A DNA stretch of 64,000 nucleotides from the NCBI GenBank assembly GCA_024233595.1, contig JACKPK010000002.1, forward strand, positions 124,001 to 188,000. Reading direction: 5' to 3'. Position numbers and translations under genes: made by a program. Positions 41,802-50,557 of this stretch are shown here, piece after piece. This stretch comes from Deltaproteobacteria bacterium. Lineage in GTDB: Bacteria; UBA10199; JADGCS01. Every line of letters starts with the position of its first letter. Within the stretch, counting starts at the first letter, position 1. A model generated the notes under the pieces. That model ran no database searches. It was given only the letters and a program-made list of their open reading frames with translations, and was not told where the DNA came from.

Positions 41802-41842
41802 AACGAAACTCCTTGTTTCGTTTAGAAAAGACTCCTTGGTCT
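41802..41842 (-). promoter_or_regulatory. Two tandem CsrA/RsmA-like GGA hairpins in a 5' leader
   Basis: On the minus strand the nearer hairpin is AACGAAAC-AAGGA-GTTTCGTT (41822-41802), with a perfect 8-bp stem and ACAAGGAGT at the top, close to the CsrA consensus ACARGGAUGU. The second, AGAC-CAAGGA-GTCT (41842-41829), repeats the same loop. Both lie between the sigma-54 box and the ATG at 41772. Confidence 0.55.
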
Positions 41843-41876
41843 CACCGACCTTTGTTTTGTTATGCTCCCTATAAAA

Positions 41877-41892
41877 GCAATGGCCGTGCCAA
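41877..41892 (-). promoter_or_regulatory. Sigma-54-type promoter, near-perfect
   Basis: On the minus strand TTGGCACGGCCATTGC matches the consensus TTGGCACG-N4-TTGC at every fixed position. The expected start of transcription is about 41865, giving a leader of about 93 bases before the ATG at 41772. Confidence 0.8.
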
Positions 41893-42081
41893 ATTTGTTG
41901 AGAAAGAAAAAATAATGTAAATATTTGATATTATTTATAAAATTTAAATTAGAGTCTGAGTATTGGTGGGTTTTTGGTGTTGGTGGAATGCGGTCTTTAT
42001 CAATTTAATAAGGAGTGGGTGCTGGAATTTTGACTCAACTTTCTATTTTACAGAAAAAAACAGCTAATAGGAAGGGAAAAA

Positions 42082-42828
42082 TTAAGCGCTTTGTTTTTTG
42101 CCGACAATCCAAGCGAGCAAGAGCCCTAATTGATAGAGCGCGATGATGGGCAGGGCCATGAGGATTTGCGTGACCCAGTCAGGTGGGGTGAGGATGGCAG
42201 AAACAATAAATGCGCTAACTATCATGTAGCGTTGAAATGAAAACATCGCTTTAAAAGTCACAATGCCAGAAAGCGAAAGCAAGGTCATGAGAACTGGAAT
42301 TTCAAAAGTCAGCCCAAAGGCTAGGATTAACTTAAAGACAAAGCTTAAGTAGGAATCCATTTGTGGCAGAAAAACAATGTTATCGGGATTGATGATGCTT
42401 AAGAAAAAAGAGAACACGTAAGGAAAGACTTCAAAGTAACCAAAAAGAGCGCCGGCAACAAAACAAAGAGATGTTGATGCCACAAAAGCCACGCCCCATT
42501 TTTTCTCACTTTTTTTCAGGCCAGGCGCGATGAATTTCCAAATGCTAAAAAACATGAATGGCGATGAAAAAAACAAACCGCAAAAAAAAGCCGTTTTAAG
42601 ATAGGTCACCCAGGCTTCAATGGGGTGAGTGGCAATAAAATGAGACTTTTCTGGTAGGATGCTCATTAAAGGAGCCGCGAGCATTAAGTAGATGTCTTCG
42701 GAATAATAAAGACAGATCGCAAAACCAACAAAGGCGACCAGTAGAACTCTGACCAAGGCTTTGCGTAGCTCAACAAGGTGTTCCATAAGAGGGGCTTCGG
42801 ATGCAGAGGCTTGTTCTGTCATGTTCAC
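42082..42828 (-). CDS. tatC: Sec-independent (Tat) translocase subunit TatC
   Basis: This encodes 248 residues with six membrane helices. The family start PLMEHLVELRKALVRVLLV is intact, and SPFMFFSIWKFIAPGLKKSEKK with the following helix, FGLTFEIPVLMTLL, and SAILTPPDWVTQILMALPI are diagnostic. It recognises twin-arginine signal peptides and exports folded proteins. No tatA or tatB gene is next to it; instead a small single-pass protein gene overlaps its start by 4 bases. The 300 bases downstream (41773-42081) hold the control region of the gene at 41278 and nothing else that I can identify. Confidence 0.95.
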   Translation of the reverse strand: MNMTEQASASEAPLMEHLVELRKALVRVLLVAFVGFAICLYYSEDIYLMLAAPLMSILPEKSHFIATHPIEAWVTYLKTAFFCGLFFSSPFMFFSIWKFIAPGLKKSEKKWGVAFVASTSLCFVAGALFGYFEVFPYVFSFFLSIINPDNIVFLPQMDSYLSFVFKLILAFGLTFEIPVLMTLLSLSGIVTFKAMFSFQRYMIVSAFIVSAILTPPDWVTQILMALPIIALYQLGLLLAWIVGKKQSA

Positions 42829-43076
42829 CGTTCGATGTAGAGTTCTTTTTCTTCCTCTGGCCAGAGCTCAGACCAAGTTTGCTCAAACCAATCAACGATG
42901 TCTTCTAGAAAGTTGTTGTCTTCAGAGTCAGCGTACTTTTTTTCGTGTATGTCATTGTAGTGGTAGGTGTAGTGCTCTTCAAAATACTCTTTTTCCACTT
43001 CAGAGTTAACGCGTTCCACTAATTTCATGAACGCAAAAAAGATAAGGGATACAATGAGTATTTTTTTTATAGTCAT
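42825..43076 (-). CDS. Small single-pass membrane protein coupled to tatC
   Basis: This encodes 83 residues: an N-terminal hydrophobic segment (KKILIVSLIFFAFMKLV) followed by an acidic, Tyr/His-rich region (EYFEEHYTYHYNDIHEKKY) and a Trp-rich amphipathic end (DIVDWFEQTWSELWPEEEK). It has the size and topology of a TatA/B-type protein but lacks the TatA/TatB Phe-Gly hinge and the usual basic helix, so I do not call it one. Its stop overlaps the tatC start, so the two are translated together and may work together. Confidence 0.6.
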   Translation of the reverse strand: MTIKKILIVSLIFFAFMKLVERVNSEVEKEYFEEHYTYHYNDIHEKKYADSEDNNFLEDIVDWFEQTWSELWPEEEKELYIER

Positions 43077-43092
43077 GGCAAGTGCCTAGTGG

Positions 43093-45336
43093 TTACCAAT
43101 CGACAAAGCTGCGCAATTTTTTAGCACGGCTTGGGTGTCGTAGTTTACGCAAGGCTTTTGCTTCGATCTGACGAATTCTTTCACGAGTCACCGAGAAGTC
43201 GCGACCCACTTCTTCTAGAGTGTGGTCTGATTTTTCGCCAATGCCAAAGCGCATGCGAAGAACCTTTTCTTCACGAGGAGTCAGTGTTTCGAGAATGTCT
43301 TTTGTTTGGTCTGACAAATTGAAGTTCATAGCGGCTTCGTTTGGAGACATGATCATTTTGTCTTCGATAAAGTCGCCTAAATAAGAATCTTCTTCTTCCC
43401 CAATTGGTGTTTCCAATGAGATTGGTTCTTTGGCAATTTTAAGAACTTTGCGAACCTTCTCGACGGGGAGTTCCATTTTGTATGCGATCTCTTCTGGTGT
43501 GGGCTCGCGTCCAAGCTCTTGTACAAGCTGGCGAGTGGTGCGCACCAAGCGGTTGATGGTTTCGATCATGTGCACAGGGATACGAATTGTACGGGCTTGG
43601 TCAGCAATGGCACGAGTGATGGCCTGACGAATCCACCATGTGGCGTATGTCGAAAACTTGTAGCCACGTTTGTATTCAAACTTATCAACGGCTTTCATGA
43701 GGCCAATATTGCCTTCTTGAATGAGATCCAAGAACTGCAAGCCACGGTTTGTGTATTTTTTGGCAATGCTCACAACCAAACGAAGGTTTGCTTCAACAAG
43801 GTCGCCTTTGGACTTGTCCACCATTTGCTCGGCGTATTTGAGTTCGCGGTAGGTACGCTTTACTTCTTCTACTGTGGTTGAGTAGTGATTCTCTGTTTTT
43901 TTGATTCGTTTGACGAGGCTGTTGATGGTGTTGGCTGTTTCGATGATCTCGTCTTTTGATAAATCAGTTTCTTTGGCGATTTTACGTTGCAGGTATTGGT
44001 TCTCGGGAAGCTTTTTAACGTCTTCTAAGTTTTCTCGGCTTAAACCAAGTCTGCGCAATGATTTTAAAATTTTGTGCTCGTCAGTGTCGACTTCTTCGAC
44101 GACGTTTTTCAAAACGTTGATGAAGCTGTTCAAAACGCTACGGTTAAAATTGGCTTCACGAAGGTGATCCACCATTTTCTTTTGGCACTCAGCGCGCTTG
44201 TCTTTATAAGCTTGCTTGGTGTCGTCTTTTAAGTTTTTGCTGCGCACTTTTTTATCGAATGAATTCCATTCGTCAGAAAGCTTGTTCACCTTAGCAAGGA
44301 TTTTGCTGATCTTACCTTTGTACTCGTCTTCTACTTTTTGTTGGTCTTCAGCTGCTTTGGATTCGCTTTCGTCTAGTTCTTTGATGATATCAAAAATTTT
44401 GGTGTCACCTTTTTTGATTTTTTCACCAAGGTTGAAGATTTCGTTGCGCACCAACGCGGAGCCCAAGATGATTTCAAACACCTTGTTTTCCCAATGCTCA
44501 ATGCGTTTGGCTACTTCAACTTCGCCTTCACGTGTGAGCAAGGACACTTCACCCATTTTGCGAAGGTACATGCGAACAGGATCGTTGGAGCCACTGGCGC
44601 TGTTTTCAAAATGTGTGATGGCTTTTTGAGCGACTTTTTCTTCCTGAGGTTTTTCTGAATCGTCGGTTTTGGTGTTTTTCTTTTTGTTCGGGTTGTAGTC
44701 TTCTGGGTTTTCGACAACCTGAATGCCAACTTCTTCGATGAAACCGAGAATTTCGTCGAGCTTAGCTGCGTTAGTGATGTTTTCAGGGATGTTTCTGTTG
44801 AGCTCTTCGTAAGTTAAAAAGTTTCTTTCACGGCCCACGTCGATCATTTTTTGCACACGTTCTTCAACGCTCAAATTACTTTGAGAAAGATCCAGTAATT
44901 CAAATTTAGGTTGTCTGGATTTTGCGCTCTTGGGCTTAGCAGGCGCAGGTTGTTTCATTTCGATGCCTTCAGCCGTACCCGCTTTAACCGCACCAGTGAT
45001 TTTGGCGGCAGTTGCCTTTTCTTTGGTGCTAGATTTTGTTTTAGTAGCGGCTTTCTTTTTGCTTGAAACTTTTGCTTTTGAAGCAACTTTCTTTTTGCTG
45101 CTTACTTTTTTCTTGGTGCTGGATTTTGTTTTGGCAGCGGCTTTGTTTTTTGTGGATGTTTTTTTCTTAGCTGTTGCTTTCTTTTTAGTCGCAACTTTCT
45201 TTTTGGCGCTTACTTTTTTCTTGGTGCTAGATTTTGTTTTGGCAGCGGCTTTCTTTTTTGTAGATGATTTTTTCTTGGCTGCTACTTTTTTTGCTGTTTT
45301 GGGGGCGCTTTTCTTTTTGGTGTTGGTTTTTCTCAT
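43093..45336 (-). CDS. rpoD: Primary sigma factor RpoD with Lys-rich histone-H1-like N-terminal tail
   Basis: This encodes 747 residues. Residues 1 to about 145 are almost only Lys, Ala, Ser, Thr and Val, with AAAKTKSST-type units recurring at 30, 66 and 96. From about 147 comes region 1.1 (FELLDLSQ...), then region 1.2 (DPVRMYLRKMGEVSLLT), region 2 (LRLVVSIAKKYTNRGLQFLD, TYATWWIRQAITRAIAD), region 3 and region 4 (LTPREEKVLRMRFGIG, VTRERIRQIEAKALRKLR). The core is a normal group 1 sigma factor; the tail is extra and resembles linker-histone tails. AGAGGAAAG precedes the ATG. It follows dnaG, as in the macromolecular-synthesis operon, but rpsU is absent. Confidence 0.95.
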   Translation of the reverse strand: MRKTNTKKKSAPKTAKKVAAKKKSSTKKKAAAKTKSSTKKKVSAKKKVATKKKATAKKKTSTKNKAAAKTKSSTKKKVSSKKKVASKAKVSSKKKAATKTKSSTKEKATAAKITGAVKAGTAEGIEMKQPAPAKPKSAKSRQPKFELLDLSQSNLSVEERVQKMIDVGRERNFLTYEELNRNIPENITNAAKLDEILGFIEEVGIQVVENPEDYNPNKKKNTKTDDSEKPQEEKVAQKAITHFENSASGSNDPVRMYLRKMGEVSLLTREGEVEVAKRIEHWENKVFEIILGSALVRNEIFNLGEKIKKGDTKIFDIIKELDESESKAAEDQQKVEDEYKGKISKILAKVNKLSDEWNSFDKKVRSKNLKDDTKQAYKDKRAECQKKMVDHLREANFNRSVLNSFINVLKNVVEEVDTDEHKILKSLRRLGLSRENLEDVKKLPENQYLQRKIAKETDLSKDEIIETANTINSLVKRIKKTENHYSTTVEEVKRTYRELKYAEQMVDKSKGDLVEANLRLVVSIAKKYTNRGLQFLDLIQEGNIGLMKAVDKFEYKRGYKFSTYATWWIRQAITRAIADQARTIRIPVHMIETINRLVRTTRQLVQELGREPTPEEIAYKMELPVEKVRKVLKIAKEPISLETPIGEEEDSYLGDFIEDKMIMSPNEAAMNFNLSDQTKDILETLTPREEKVLRMRFGIGEKSDHTLEEVGRDFSVTRERIRQIEAKALRKLRHPSRAKKLRSFVDW

Positions 45337-45394
45337 TCTTTCCTCTGTTAAAAAGGCTGGGGTAGCCTTTACTGAACCTTTAAAATCTTGTTTG

Positions 45395-47143
45395 TTACAA
45401 ATCGTTTTTTTCTTCGTTTGCTAGCGCAATCTCTTTTAAAAGCTCTTGCTTCTGCTTTAAAAGAAAGCCTGCTTTTTCATAGTCTTTTTTTGATTCCGCT
45501 TGCGCAATTTCAGCAGTGAGCGTTTGTAATTTTTTTGCCTGGTTGTGATCCTCGTATTTTTTAATCCAAAAGGTCACATCCTCAGCTTTTAAATCGTTGT
45601 TTGCTCTCATGAACACATGACTTGCCAAAGCTTGCGTGTCTTCCGACAGCCTTCCTATCGCAGTGGCCGCGTCAAATGTTTCGTGGTTTTTTAAGTCTTT
45701 TTCAATTTCCTCGGAAAGTCGCAACAGAGCTTTGTTTTTGAAGCCCTGAGCAAAGTCTTTTAAGCTTTTGTTTTTAAATTGATCTGGATACCTGGCAAAC
45801 AACACCACCAATTGCTCTTCTTTATTTAAAGCAGAGCCGGACGAAAAAGTATCATAATTATCAGTAACTTCAACCGTTTTTTGGATTTGTCGAGGGTCTA
45901 AATTAAAAAAGTCGGCCAGGCGGTTGCGGTAAGTGATTCTTTCCATTTTATCGGGCAATTTGGCGGTCCAGTCCGATAGCTGGCCCAGAGCTTTGGCGCG
46001 ACCCGCAGGATCAGAGCCAATCTGGTCCAAAGCCTGATTAAAGAGCCAATCCATGGCTGTGGGAGCGGTTTCGATCAGGTTTTGCAGGGCTTTTTGCGCT
46101 TCTTTGGGCTCTTTTCCTAGAAAATCACCAGGATCCTGGCCATCACCAAGGGTGATGATGTGTGGGTGAATGCCAGCGTCAAAGGCAATCTGGATGGCCC
46201 TTTGAGCAGCGCTTTTGCCGGCGTTATCGCCATCAAAAAGCAGGTAGCAGCGTTTTGTGTAGCGTTTGAGGCGCGAAAGCTGGTCTTTGGTGAGGCTTGT
46301 GCCCAAGGGGGCTACGGCTTGTTCAAAGCCCAGTTGGTGACAGGCGATGGTGTCGACATAGCCTTCGGTGATGATCACCCGGCCGGTGGCGATGATGCTT
46401 TTTTTGTTTTCGAAGAGGCCGTAGATTTCTTTGCCTTTGTGATAAATGGGGCTTTCGGGCGAGTTGATGTATTTGGCTTGTTGGTCTTTGGCCAGGGCGC
46501 GGCCACCAAAACCAATGATGTTGCCTTTGGCATCGCGGATGGGGAAGGTGATGCGGTTGCGAAAAAATGCATAAAAACCGGATCCAGACTGACGTCGGCG
46601 CACAAGCCCAAGTTTTTCGGTCAGAGCTGTGGGGACGCTTTTGGATTCCAAAAAACGCACAAGATCATCGAAGCTATCGGGCGCATAACCAATGCCAAAG
46701 AGTTCTGCGGTGTTGTCGTGAATGTTACGGCCTTGCAGGTATTTTTTAGCCACGTTTGATTTGAGCAGGGTCTGGCGGAAAAACCATTGCACGTAGGCGT
46801 TCACGCGGTAGAGCATTTGGCGTTCGCTATCGGGCTTTTCTTGTTCCGACTTGGGAAGATCAATGCCAGTGCGGTCGGCCAGCTTGCGAATGGCTGTGAG
46901 GAAGTCGGACTTTTCCATTTCCATGACAAATTTGAGCGCGTTGCCGCCAACCCCGCAGCCAAAGCAGTGGTAAATTTGCTTTTCGGAACTCACGTTGAAC
47001 GAGGGGGTTTTTTCTTGGTGAAAGGGGCAGCAGGCTTTGAAGTTGGCGCCCGCCTTGGTCAAGGGCACGTATTCCTGCACCAAATCGACAATGTCGATGG
47101 TCTCGATGATTTGGTCTATGGTTTGTTGAGGAATGCGTTTCAT
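45395..47143 (-). CDS. dnaG: DNA primase
   Basis: This encodes 582 residues. The N-terminal zinc finger is complete (CPFHQEKTPSFNVSSEKQIY then CFGCGVGGNA), the RNA-polymerase domain has FRNRITFPIRDAKGNIIGFGGR, and the Toprim domain carries VIITEGYVDTIACHQLGFE and CYLLFDGDNAGKSA with the metal-binding acidic residues. The C-terminal helicase-interaction domain is present and less conserved. It lays RNA primers at the fork. rpoD follows after 58 bases on the same strand. Confidence 0.96.
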   Translation of the reverse strand: MKRIPQQTIDQIIETIDIVDLVQEYVPLTKAGANFKACCPFHQEKTPSFNVSSEKQIYHCFGCGVGGNALKFVMEMEKSDFLTAIRKLADRTGIDLPKSEQEKPDSERQMLYRVNAYVQWFFRQTLLKSNVAKKYLQGRNIHDNTAELFGIGYAPDSFDDLVRFLESKSVPTALTEKLGLVRRRQSGSGFYAFFRNRITFPIRDAKGNIIGFGGRALAKDQQAKYINSPESPIYHKGKEIYGLFENKKSIIATGRVIITEGYVDTIACHQLGFEQAVAPLGTSLTKDQLSRLKRYTKRCYLLFDGDNAGKSAAQRAIQIAFDAGIHPHIITLGDGQDPGDFLGKEPKEAQKALQNLIETAPTAMDWLFNQALDQIGSDPAGRAKALGQLSDWTAKLPDKMERITYRNRLADFFNLDPRQIQKTVEVTDNYDTFSSGSALNKEEQLVVLFARYPDQFKNKSLKDFAQGFKNKALLRLSEEIEKDLKNHETFDAATAIGRLSEDTQALASHVFMRANNDLKAEDVTFWIKKYEDHNQAKKLQTLTAEIAQAESKKDYEKAGFLLKQKQELLKEIALANEEKNDL

Positions 47144-47233
47144 GGGGAAAATATATTGTTTCTTGCTCTATGTCGGGATTCGAATTGGTTTCAATGTCTT
47201 TCTGAATAAATGTAGGGCCCGCCCCTGCAATTA

Positions 47234-48043
47234 TTAATACCGAACCTTTTTCAAATACAATCCATGTGCTGGAGCTGTGCGCGAGGCTTTGCGGCGATCC
47301 TGTGATTTTAGAATGGTTTTGACTTCGCTGGCTTTGAGCTTGCCTATGCCCACATCCACAAGGGTGCCTACGATGTTGCGCACCATTTGTTTCAAAAAAC
47401 CACTGCCGCTCACCTGGATGCTCACGTAGCGTTCTTGATCCAGGGCAAAAAACGCCGCGGGCTTGCTGGTTTTGATTTTTATGTCGGTGATTGTTTTGAT
47501 CTTGCTGGCGGCTGTGTCGTCAGAAGCGCAGAAGGAACGAAAATCATGTGTGCCAAGCAGCGATTCGGCGGCTTTTTGCATGCGCGCGACATCCAGATCT
47601 TTATGAGGAAGACGCCAACAGAGTTCATCCATGATGGGGTTTTTGCGAGGTGAGATCAGCAGCTGATAAACATAGGTTTTGCTCTTGGCTTTGTTGCGGG
47701 CGTGAAAAGACTCTTTAACGGCTTTGATGCTGCGGGCACTGATGCTGCTTGGCAAAATTTGATCCAAGCGGTGTGCAAAATCAGGCTTTTGGATTCGGTC
47801 GATGGCCTTTTTTGTGCGCAGATCAAAGTGCACAAAGTGTTCAATGGCACCAACGCCGGCATCGGTGCGCCCACTGGGAATCACACGAGTTTCCTCGCGT
47901 AAAATGCGATGCAATGCGGCTTCTATGGATTTTTGAATGGTCTCTTTGCCAGGTTGCCATTGAAACCCGGAATGATTGTTGCCGCGAAAAGCCAGTCGCA
48001 AGCAGAAGCGTTTTTTGCTGTCTTTTTGTTGCTCTTGAGTCAC
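47234..48043 (-). CDS. truA: tRNA pseudouridine(38-40) synthase
   Basis: This encodes 269 residues. The catalytic Asp lies in the signature SGRTDAGVGA, and FRGNNHSGFQWQPG at the start, ARNKAKSKTYVYQL, HDFRSF and FLKQMVRNIVGTLVDVG agree with the family. It modifies uridines 38-40 in the anticodon arm. Its start overlaps the tadA stop by 4 bases, linking two tRNA anticodon-loop enzymes. A gap of 90 bases separates its end from dnaG. Confidence 0.95.
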   Translation of the reverse strand: MTQEQQKDSKKRFCLRLAFRGNNHSGFQWQPGKETIQKSIEAALHRILREETRVIPSGRTDAGVGAIEHFVHFDLRTKKAIDRIQKPDFAHRLDQILPSSISARSIKAVKESFHARNKAKSKTYVYQLLISPRKNPIMDELCWRLPHKDLDVARMQKAAESLLGTHDFRSFCASDDTAASKIKTITDIKIKTSKPAAFFALDQERYVSIQVSGSGFLKQMVRNIVGTLVDVGIGKLKASEVKTILKSQDRRKASRTAPAHGLYLKKVRY

Positions 48044-48543
48044 GATTGATCCTGACTTTGCCGGCGTTTTTTGAAAAAATCTTTTAGGAGCGCGCTGCAG
48101 GGCTCTTCTAAAACCCCAGCTGTGACCGAAAGGGCGTGATTGTTGTCGTGCAAGATTTGCTGGTCATTTAAACCAACGATCCCACTGCGGTCGGCCACCA
48201 GTTCTTTCTTTTTTTGATCGTAAGCCCCAAACACCAAACGCGAGACACGAGCTTGCAGGATAGCGCCCAGACACATCAGACAGGGTTCCAAAGTCACGTA
48301 CAAGCTGTGCTCGTTCAAGCGCCAGTTGCTTTGCCCGCGGGTGATGCTCTGGATCACTTTGATTTCGGCATGGCTCAGCGGGGTGTGGTCGGCTTCGCAA
48401 GAATTGTGGGCGCTTGCCAGCACTTGGTTGTCTTTAACCAAGACCGCGCCAATGGGGATTTCGTTTTGTGCGCCTGCCATTTTTGCCTGTGCCAGGGCCA
48501 ACTGCATAAAGTGTTCATCTTGGTTGTGTGTGTGTGTTTTCAT
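48040..48543 (-). CDS. tadA: tRNA(adenine-34) deaminase
   Basis: This encodes 167 residues from the preferred ATG (MKTHTHNQDEHFM); an upstream ATG at 48582 in frame adds 13 residues and neither has a strong ribosome site. The zinc/catalytic motifs are complete: HAE in LSHAEIKVIQ and PCLMC in TLEPCLMCLGA; IPIGAVLV at the start and GAYDQKKKE are typical. It converts wobble adenosine to inosine in tRNA-Arg. Translation is coupled to truA through the 4-base overlap. Confidence 0.92.
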   Translation of the reverse strand: MKTHTHNQDEHFMQLALAQAKMAGAQNEIPIGAVLVKDNQVLASAHNSCEADHTPLSHAEIKVIQSITRGQSNWRLNEHSLYVTLEPCLMCLGAILQARVSRLVFGAYDQKKKELVADRSGIVGLNDQQILHDNNHALSVTAGVLEEPCSALLKDFFKKRRQSQDQS

Positions 48544-48611
48544 GTTTAGGGAAAAAATGGTTTTGATTTTGTGTCTTTGCATTCTGCCGATCTGATGATT
48601 ATGAGTTTTGT

Positions 48612-49022
48612 ATGAATGCTGTCATCAAAAAATCGACTGGGTTTTATTTTATTTGTGTTTGCCTGTTTTTTGCTGTGGCCTGTTCGTCTGCAAAAAGCCC
48701 GCAAGAAAAAGTCGCTCTTGCGTTTATGGATGCGTATTATGTTTTTGCGAACCAAAATCAAGCTCTGGAGTTAAGCCAGGGTGTTGCAAAAGAACAGCTT
48801 CTTCAAGAACTAGAATTGTTAAAAGATGTGTCAGGTGATCCCAACGCGTATCGGTCTCGTGACATTCTTTTTGAATTAAAAAGATCGCAAATTGATCAAG
48901 CGGTCAGTTTTTATTTTTATGAACTCACCATCATGATTCCTGATTTTGAAGACCGCAAAGAAACGGTCACCATCATGGTTGATAACAAGAGCAACAAGGT
49001 GACGAGTTTTACGAAAATTTGA
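48612..49022 (+). CDS. Small lipoprotein of unknown function
   Basis: This encodes 136 residues beginning with a lipoprotein signal (YFICVCLFFAVAC-SS). The mature part starts SSAKSPQEKVALAFMDAYYVFANQ, a helical pattern reminiscent of the DUF4878/NTF2-like start (ALAFMDAYYVF), followed by strands that include YELTIMI and KETVTIMVDN. A similar fold would fit its size, but this is only an impression. It touches the folate-binding gene downstream and is divergent from tadA. Confidence 0.65.
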   Translation: MNAVIKKSTGFYFICVCLFFAVACSSAKSPQEKVALAFMDAYYVFANQNQALELSQGVAKEQLLQELELLKDVSGDPNAYRSRDILFELKRSQIDQAVSFYFYELTIMIPDFEDRKETVTIMVDNKSNKVTSFTKI

Positions 49023-49046
49023 TTGAGGAACGGGATTGGAGAGATT

Positions 49047-49919
49047 GTGGCAGGTCAATTTTTAACAAACGATGTGGTGTTGCAAGTGGTGGGAGATAAA
49101 GCTGCCAAATTTTTGCACGGTCAACTTAGCAATTCCATCACAACACTGCAGGTGGGGCAGGGCAATCAGAACGCTTTGCTGAGCCAAAAGGGCAAAGTGC
49201 AAGGGCTTTGTTTTGCGTTGCACACCGTGGCAGGGTTTCTTTTATTAACAGATCCCGCAAGTGAACCTGCGTTAACGGGGCATTTAAAAAAATTAGCGCC
49301 TTTGTCGCGGTGTCGTTTGAATCATTCTGACAAAGCGGTGATTTATCTGGGTGCTTTTTCAGATCATGATGCGTTTCAATTGAATCTTGGTGACTCTCAG
49401 CATTGGCAGGAATCGTCGCACAGTGCGCTTTTGTTCCGAAGCGATCGTTACGGCGAACGTGGGTATGATTTGGTGATTGAAACACAAGACTATGATTTTT
49501 GGCAGGACACTCTTTCGCAAAAAAACTTTGTAGAACTTTCTGAAGAGCAAATCGAAACAACGCGTATTCAAAACACAGTGCCGCGTTTTGGTGAAGATGT
49601 CACAACAGATCATCTGCCGCAGGAAGCGCGGTTGGATCGCGTGTTGCACTTTGATAAGGGGTGCTATCTTGGGCAAGAGGTCATTGCGCGTTTGCACTAC
49701 CGTGGGCACGCCAATAAATTTTTAACAAGCTTGCGATCAGAATCCCCTGTGCAGATTGGTGATGCTCTTTGCAGTGATGATAAAGAAATCAGTGTGGTGA
49801 CGAGTGTTGTCGATCTTAACGGTGCGTTTTGTTTTTTGTCCTATGTTCCGCATAAGGTTTTAGAAAACAAAGGAGCATTGATGGTGAACGGGGAAAAAGT
49901 TGTGTTGGTGAAGAATTAA
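49047..49919 (+). CDS. ygfZ: YgfZ/GcvT-type folate-binding protein
   Basis: I prefer the GTG at 49047 (GGAG upstream), giving 290 residues; a TTG at 49023, directly behind the preceding stop, is the alternative. The protein shows the YgfZ signature KGCYLGQEVIARLHYRGHANKF, and LHGQLSNSI and LLSQKGKVQGL near the start as in GcvT-like folds. YgfZ helps the assembly or repair of Fe-S enzymes in a folate-dependent way. The context fits a cell with many Fe-S proteins (nuo). Confidence 0.88.
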   Translation: MAGQFLTNDVVLQVVGDKAAKFLHGQLSNSITTLQVGQGNQNALLSQKGKVQGLCFALHTVAGFLLLTDPASEPALTGHLKKLAPLSRCRLNHSDKAVIYLGAFSDHDAFQLNLGDSQHWQESSHSALLFRSDRYGERGYDLVIETQDYDFWQDTLSQKNFVELSEEQIETTRIQNTVPRFGEDVTTDHLPQEARLDRVLHFDKGCYLGQEVIARLHYRGHANKFLTSLRSESPVQIGDALCSDDKEISVVTSVVDLNGAFCFLSYVPHKVLENKGALMVNGEKVVLVKN

Positions 49920-49929
49920 TTATTTTTGT

Positions 49930-50095
49930 GAGTCATTGCGGGCGCAGCGTAGTAATTGTATTCTGGACTGCTTCGTCGTTTCACTCCTCGCAGTGACGAG
50001 AGAGTCATTGCGATCAGTCCGCCTACTCGTTCTCCGTAGTTCGTCTCAGACGAACGTAGGAGGAAGGCGGAGCTGAGAAGCAATCCAGATAGTTT
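49930..50095. repeat. Dispersed repeat island (GCAATGAC / GTCATTGC family)
   Basis: It contains GAGTCATTGCGGGCGC, GGACTGCTTCGTCGTTTCAC, CTCGCAGTGACGAGAG and an inverted pair around CCGCCTACTCG...CGTAGGAGGAAGGCGG, followed by GCTGAGAAGCAATCCAG. These match the islands at 9436-9500 (inverted) and 26540-27050. No gene is present. Confidence 0.75.
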
Positions 50096-50119
50096 TAAAA
50101 AATTAAATTAGGAATACGT

Positions 50120-50488
50120 ATGTCTCCACTTTTCTTTTTTGCTCTTTTTGGTTTTCTTTCCGTTGCTTTTGGCGCTTTTGGTGCGCATGGGCTCAAAGCG
50201 CATGTGTCGCCAGCGGACTTGGTTATTTTTGAAACCGGTGTGCGCTACATGGCCTATCATGCTTTAGCATTGGGTGTGTTGGGTGTGTGGCAGCGCGTGC
50301 AGTCGGGGCTTTGTTTAAAGCGCGAAACTTTATTATTTGTTTTGGGAATTTGTATTTTTTCCGGCTCTCTTTTTTTGTTGGTCATCACAAACACACGTTG
50401 GTTGGGCGCCATCACACCTATTGGGGGAACGCTTTTGCTTGTAGCGTGGGCAATGGTGGGTGTGCGTGCGGTGCGCAGTGAAAAATGA
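50120..50488 (+). CDS. DUF423 small membrane protein
   Basis: This encodes 122 residues with four hydrophobic helices. It begins FFALFGFLSVAFGAFGAHGLKAH and continues FETGVRYMAYHALALGVLGV, then ICIFSGSLFLLV and GAITPIGGTLLLVAWAM, all characteristic of DUF423 (YgdD-type). The physiological role of the family is not known. It stands alone between two repeat regions. Confidence 0.92.
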   Translation: MSPLFFFALFGFLSVAFGAFGAHGLKAHVSPADLVIFETGVRYMAYHALALGVLGVWQRVQSGLCLKRETLLFVLGICIFSGSLFLLVITNTRWLGAITPIGGTLLLVAWAMVGVRAVRSEK

Positions 50489-50552
50489 AGAATTAATAAT
50501 TATTCATTCACTGTTAATTTTTCATTCTTAACTATTCACTATTCATTAAAAC
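50489..50552. repeat. AT-rich ATTCATT/AATGAA palindromic repeat
   Basis: AATGAAGAATTAATAATTAT and TTCACTATTCATT-type words fold on themselves. Related copies are at 58300-58380, 58760-58866 and 60640-60750, and a fragment is near 815. Confidence 0.75.
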
Positions 50553-50557
50553 ACCAC

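Noticed and set aside
42825..43076. tatA or tatB next to tatC
   Set aside because: Size and topology fit, but the Phe-Gly hinge and basic amphipathic helix of TatA/TatB are missing and the tail is acidic.
46160..46759. A 199-residue plus-strand open frame
   Set aside because: It is the antisense shadow of dnaG, which is strongly supported by its zinc finger and Toprim motifs.
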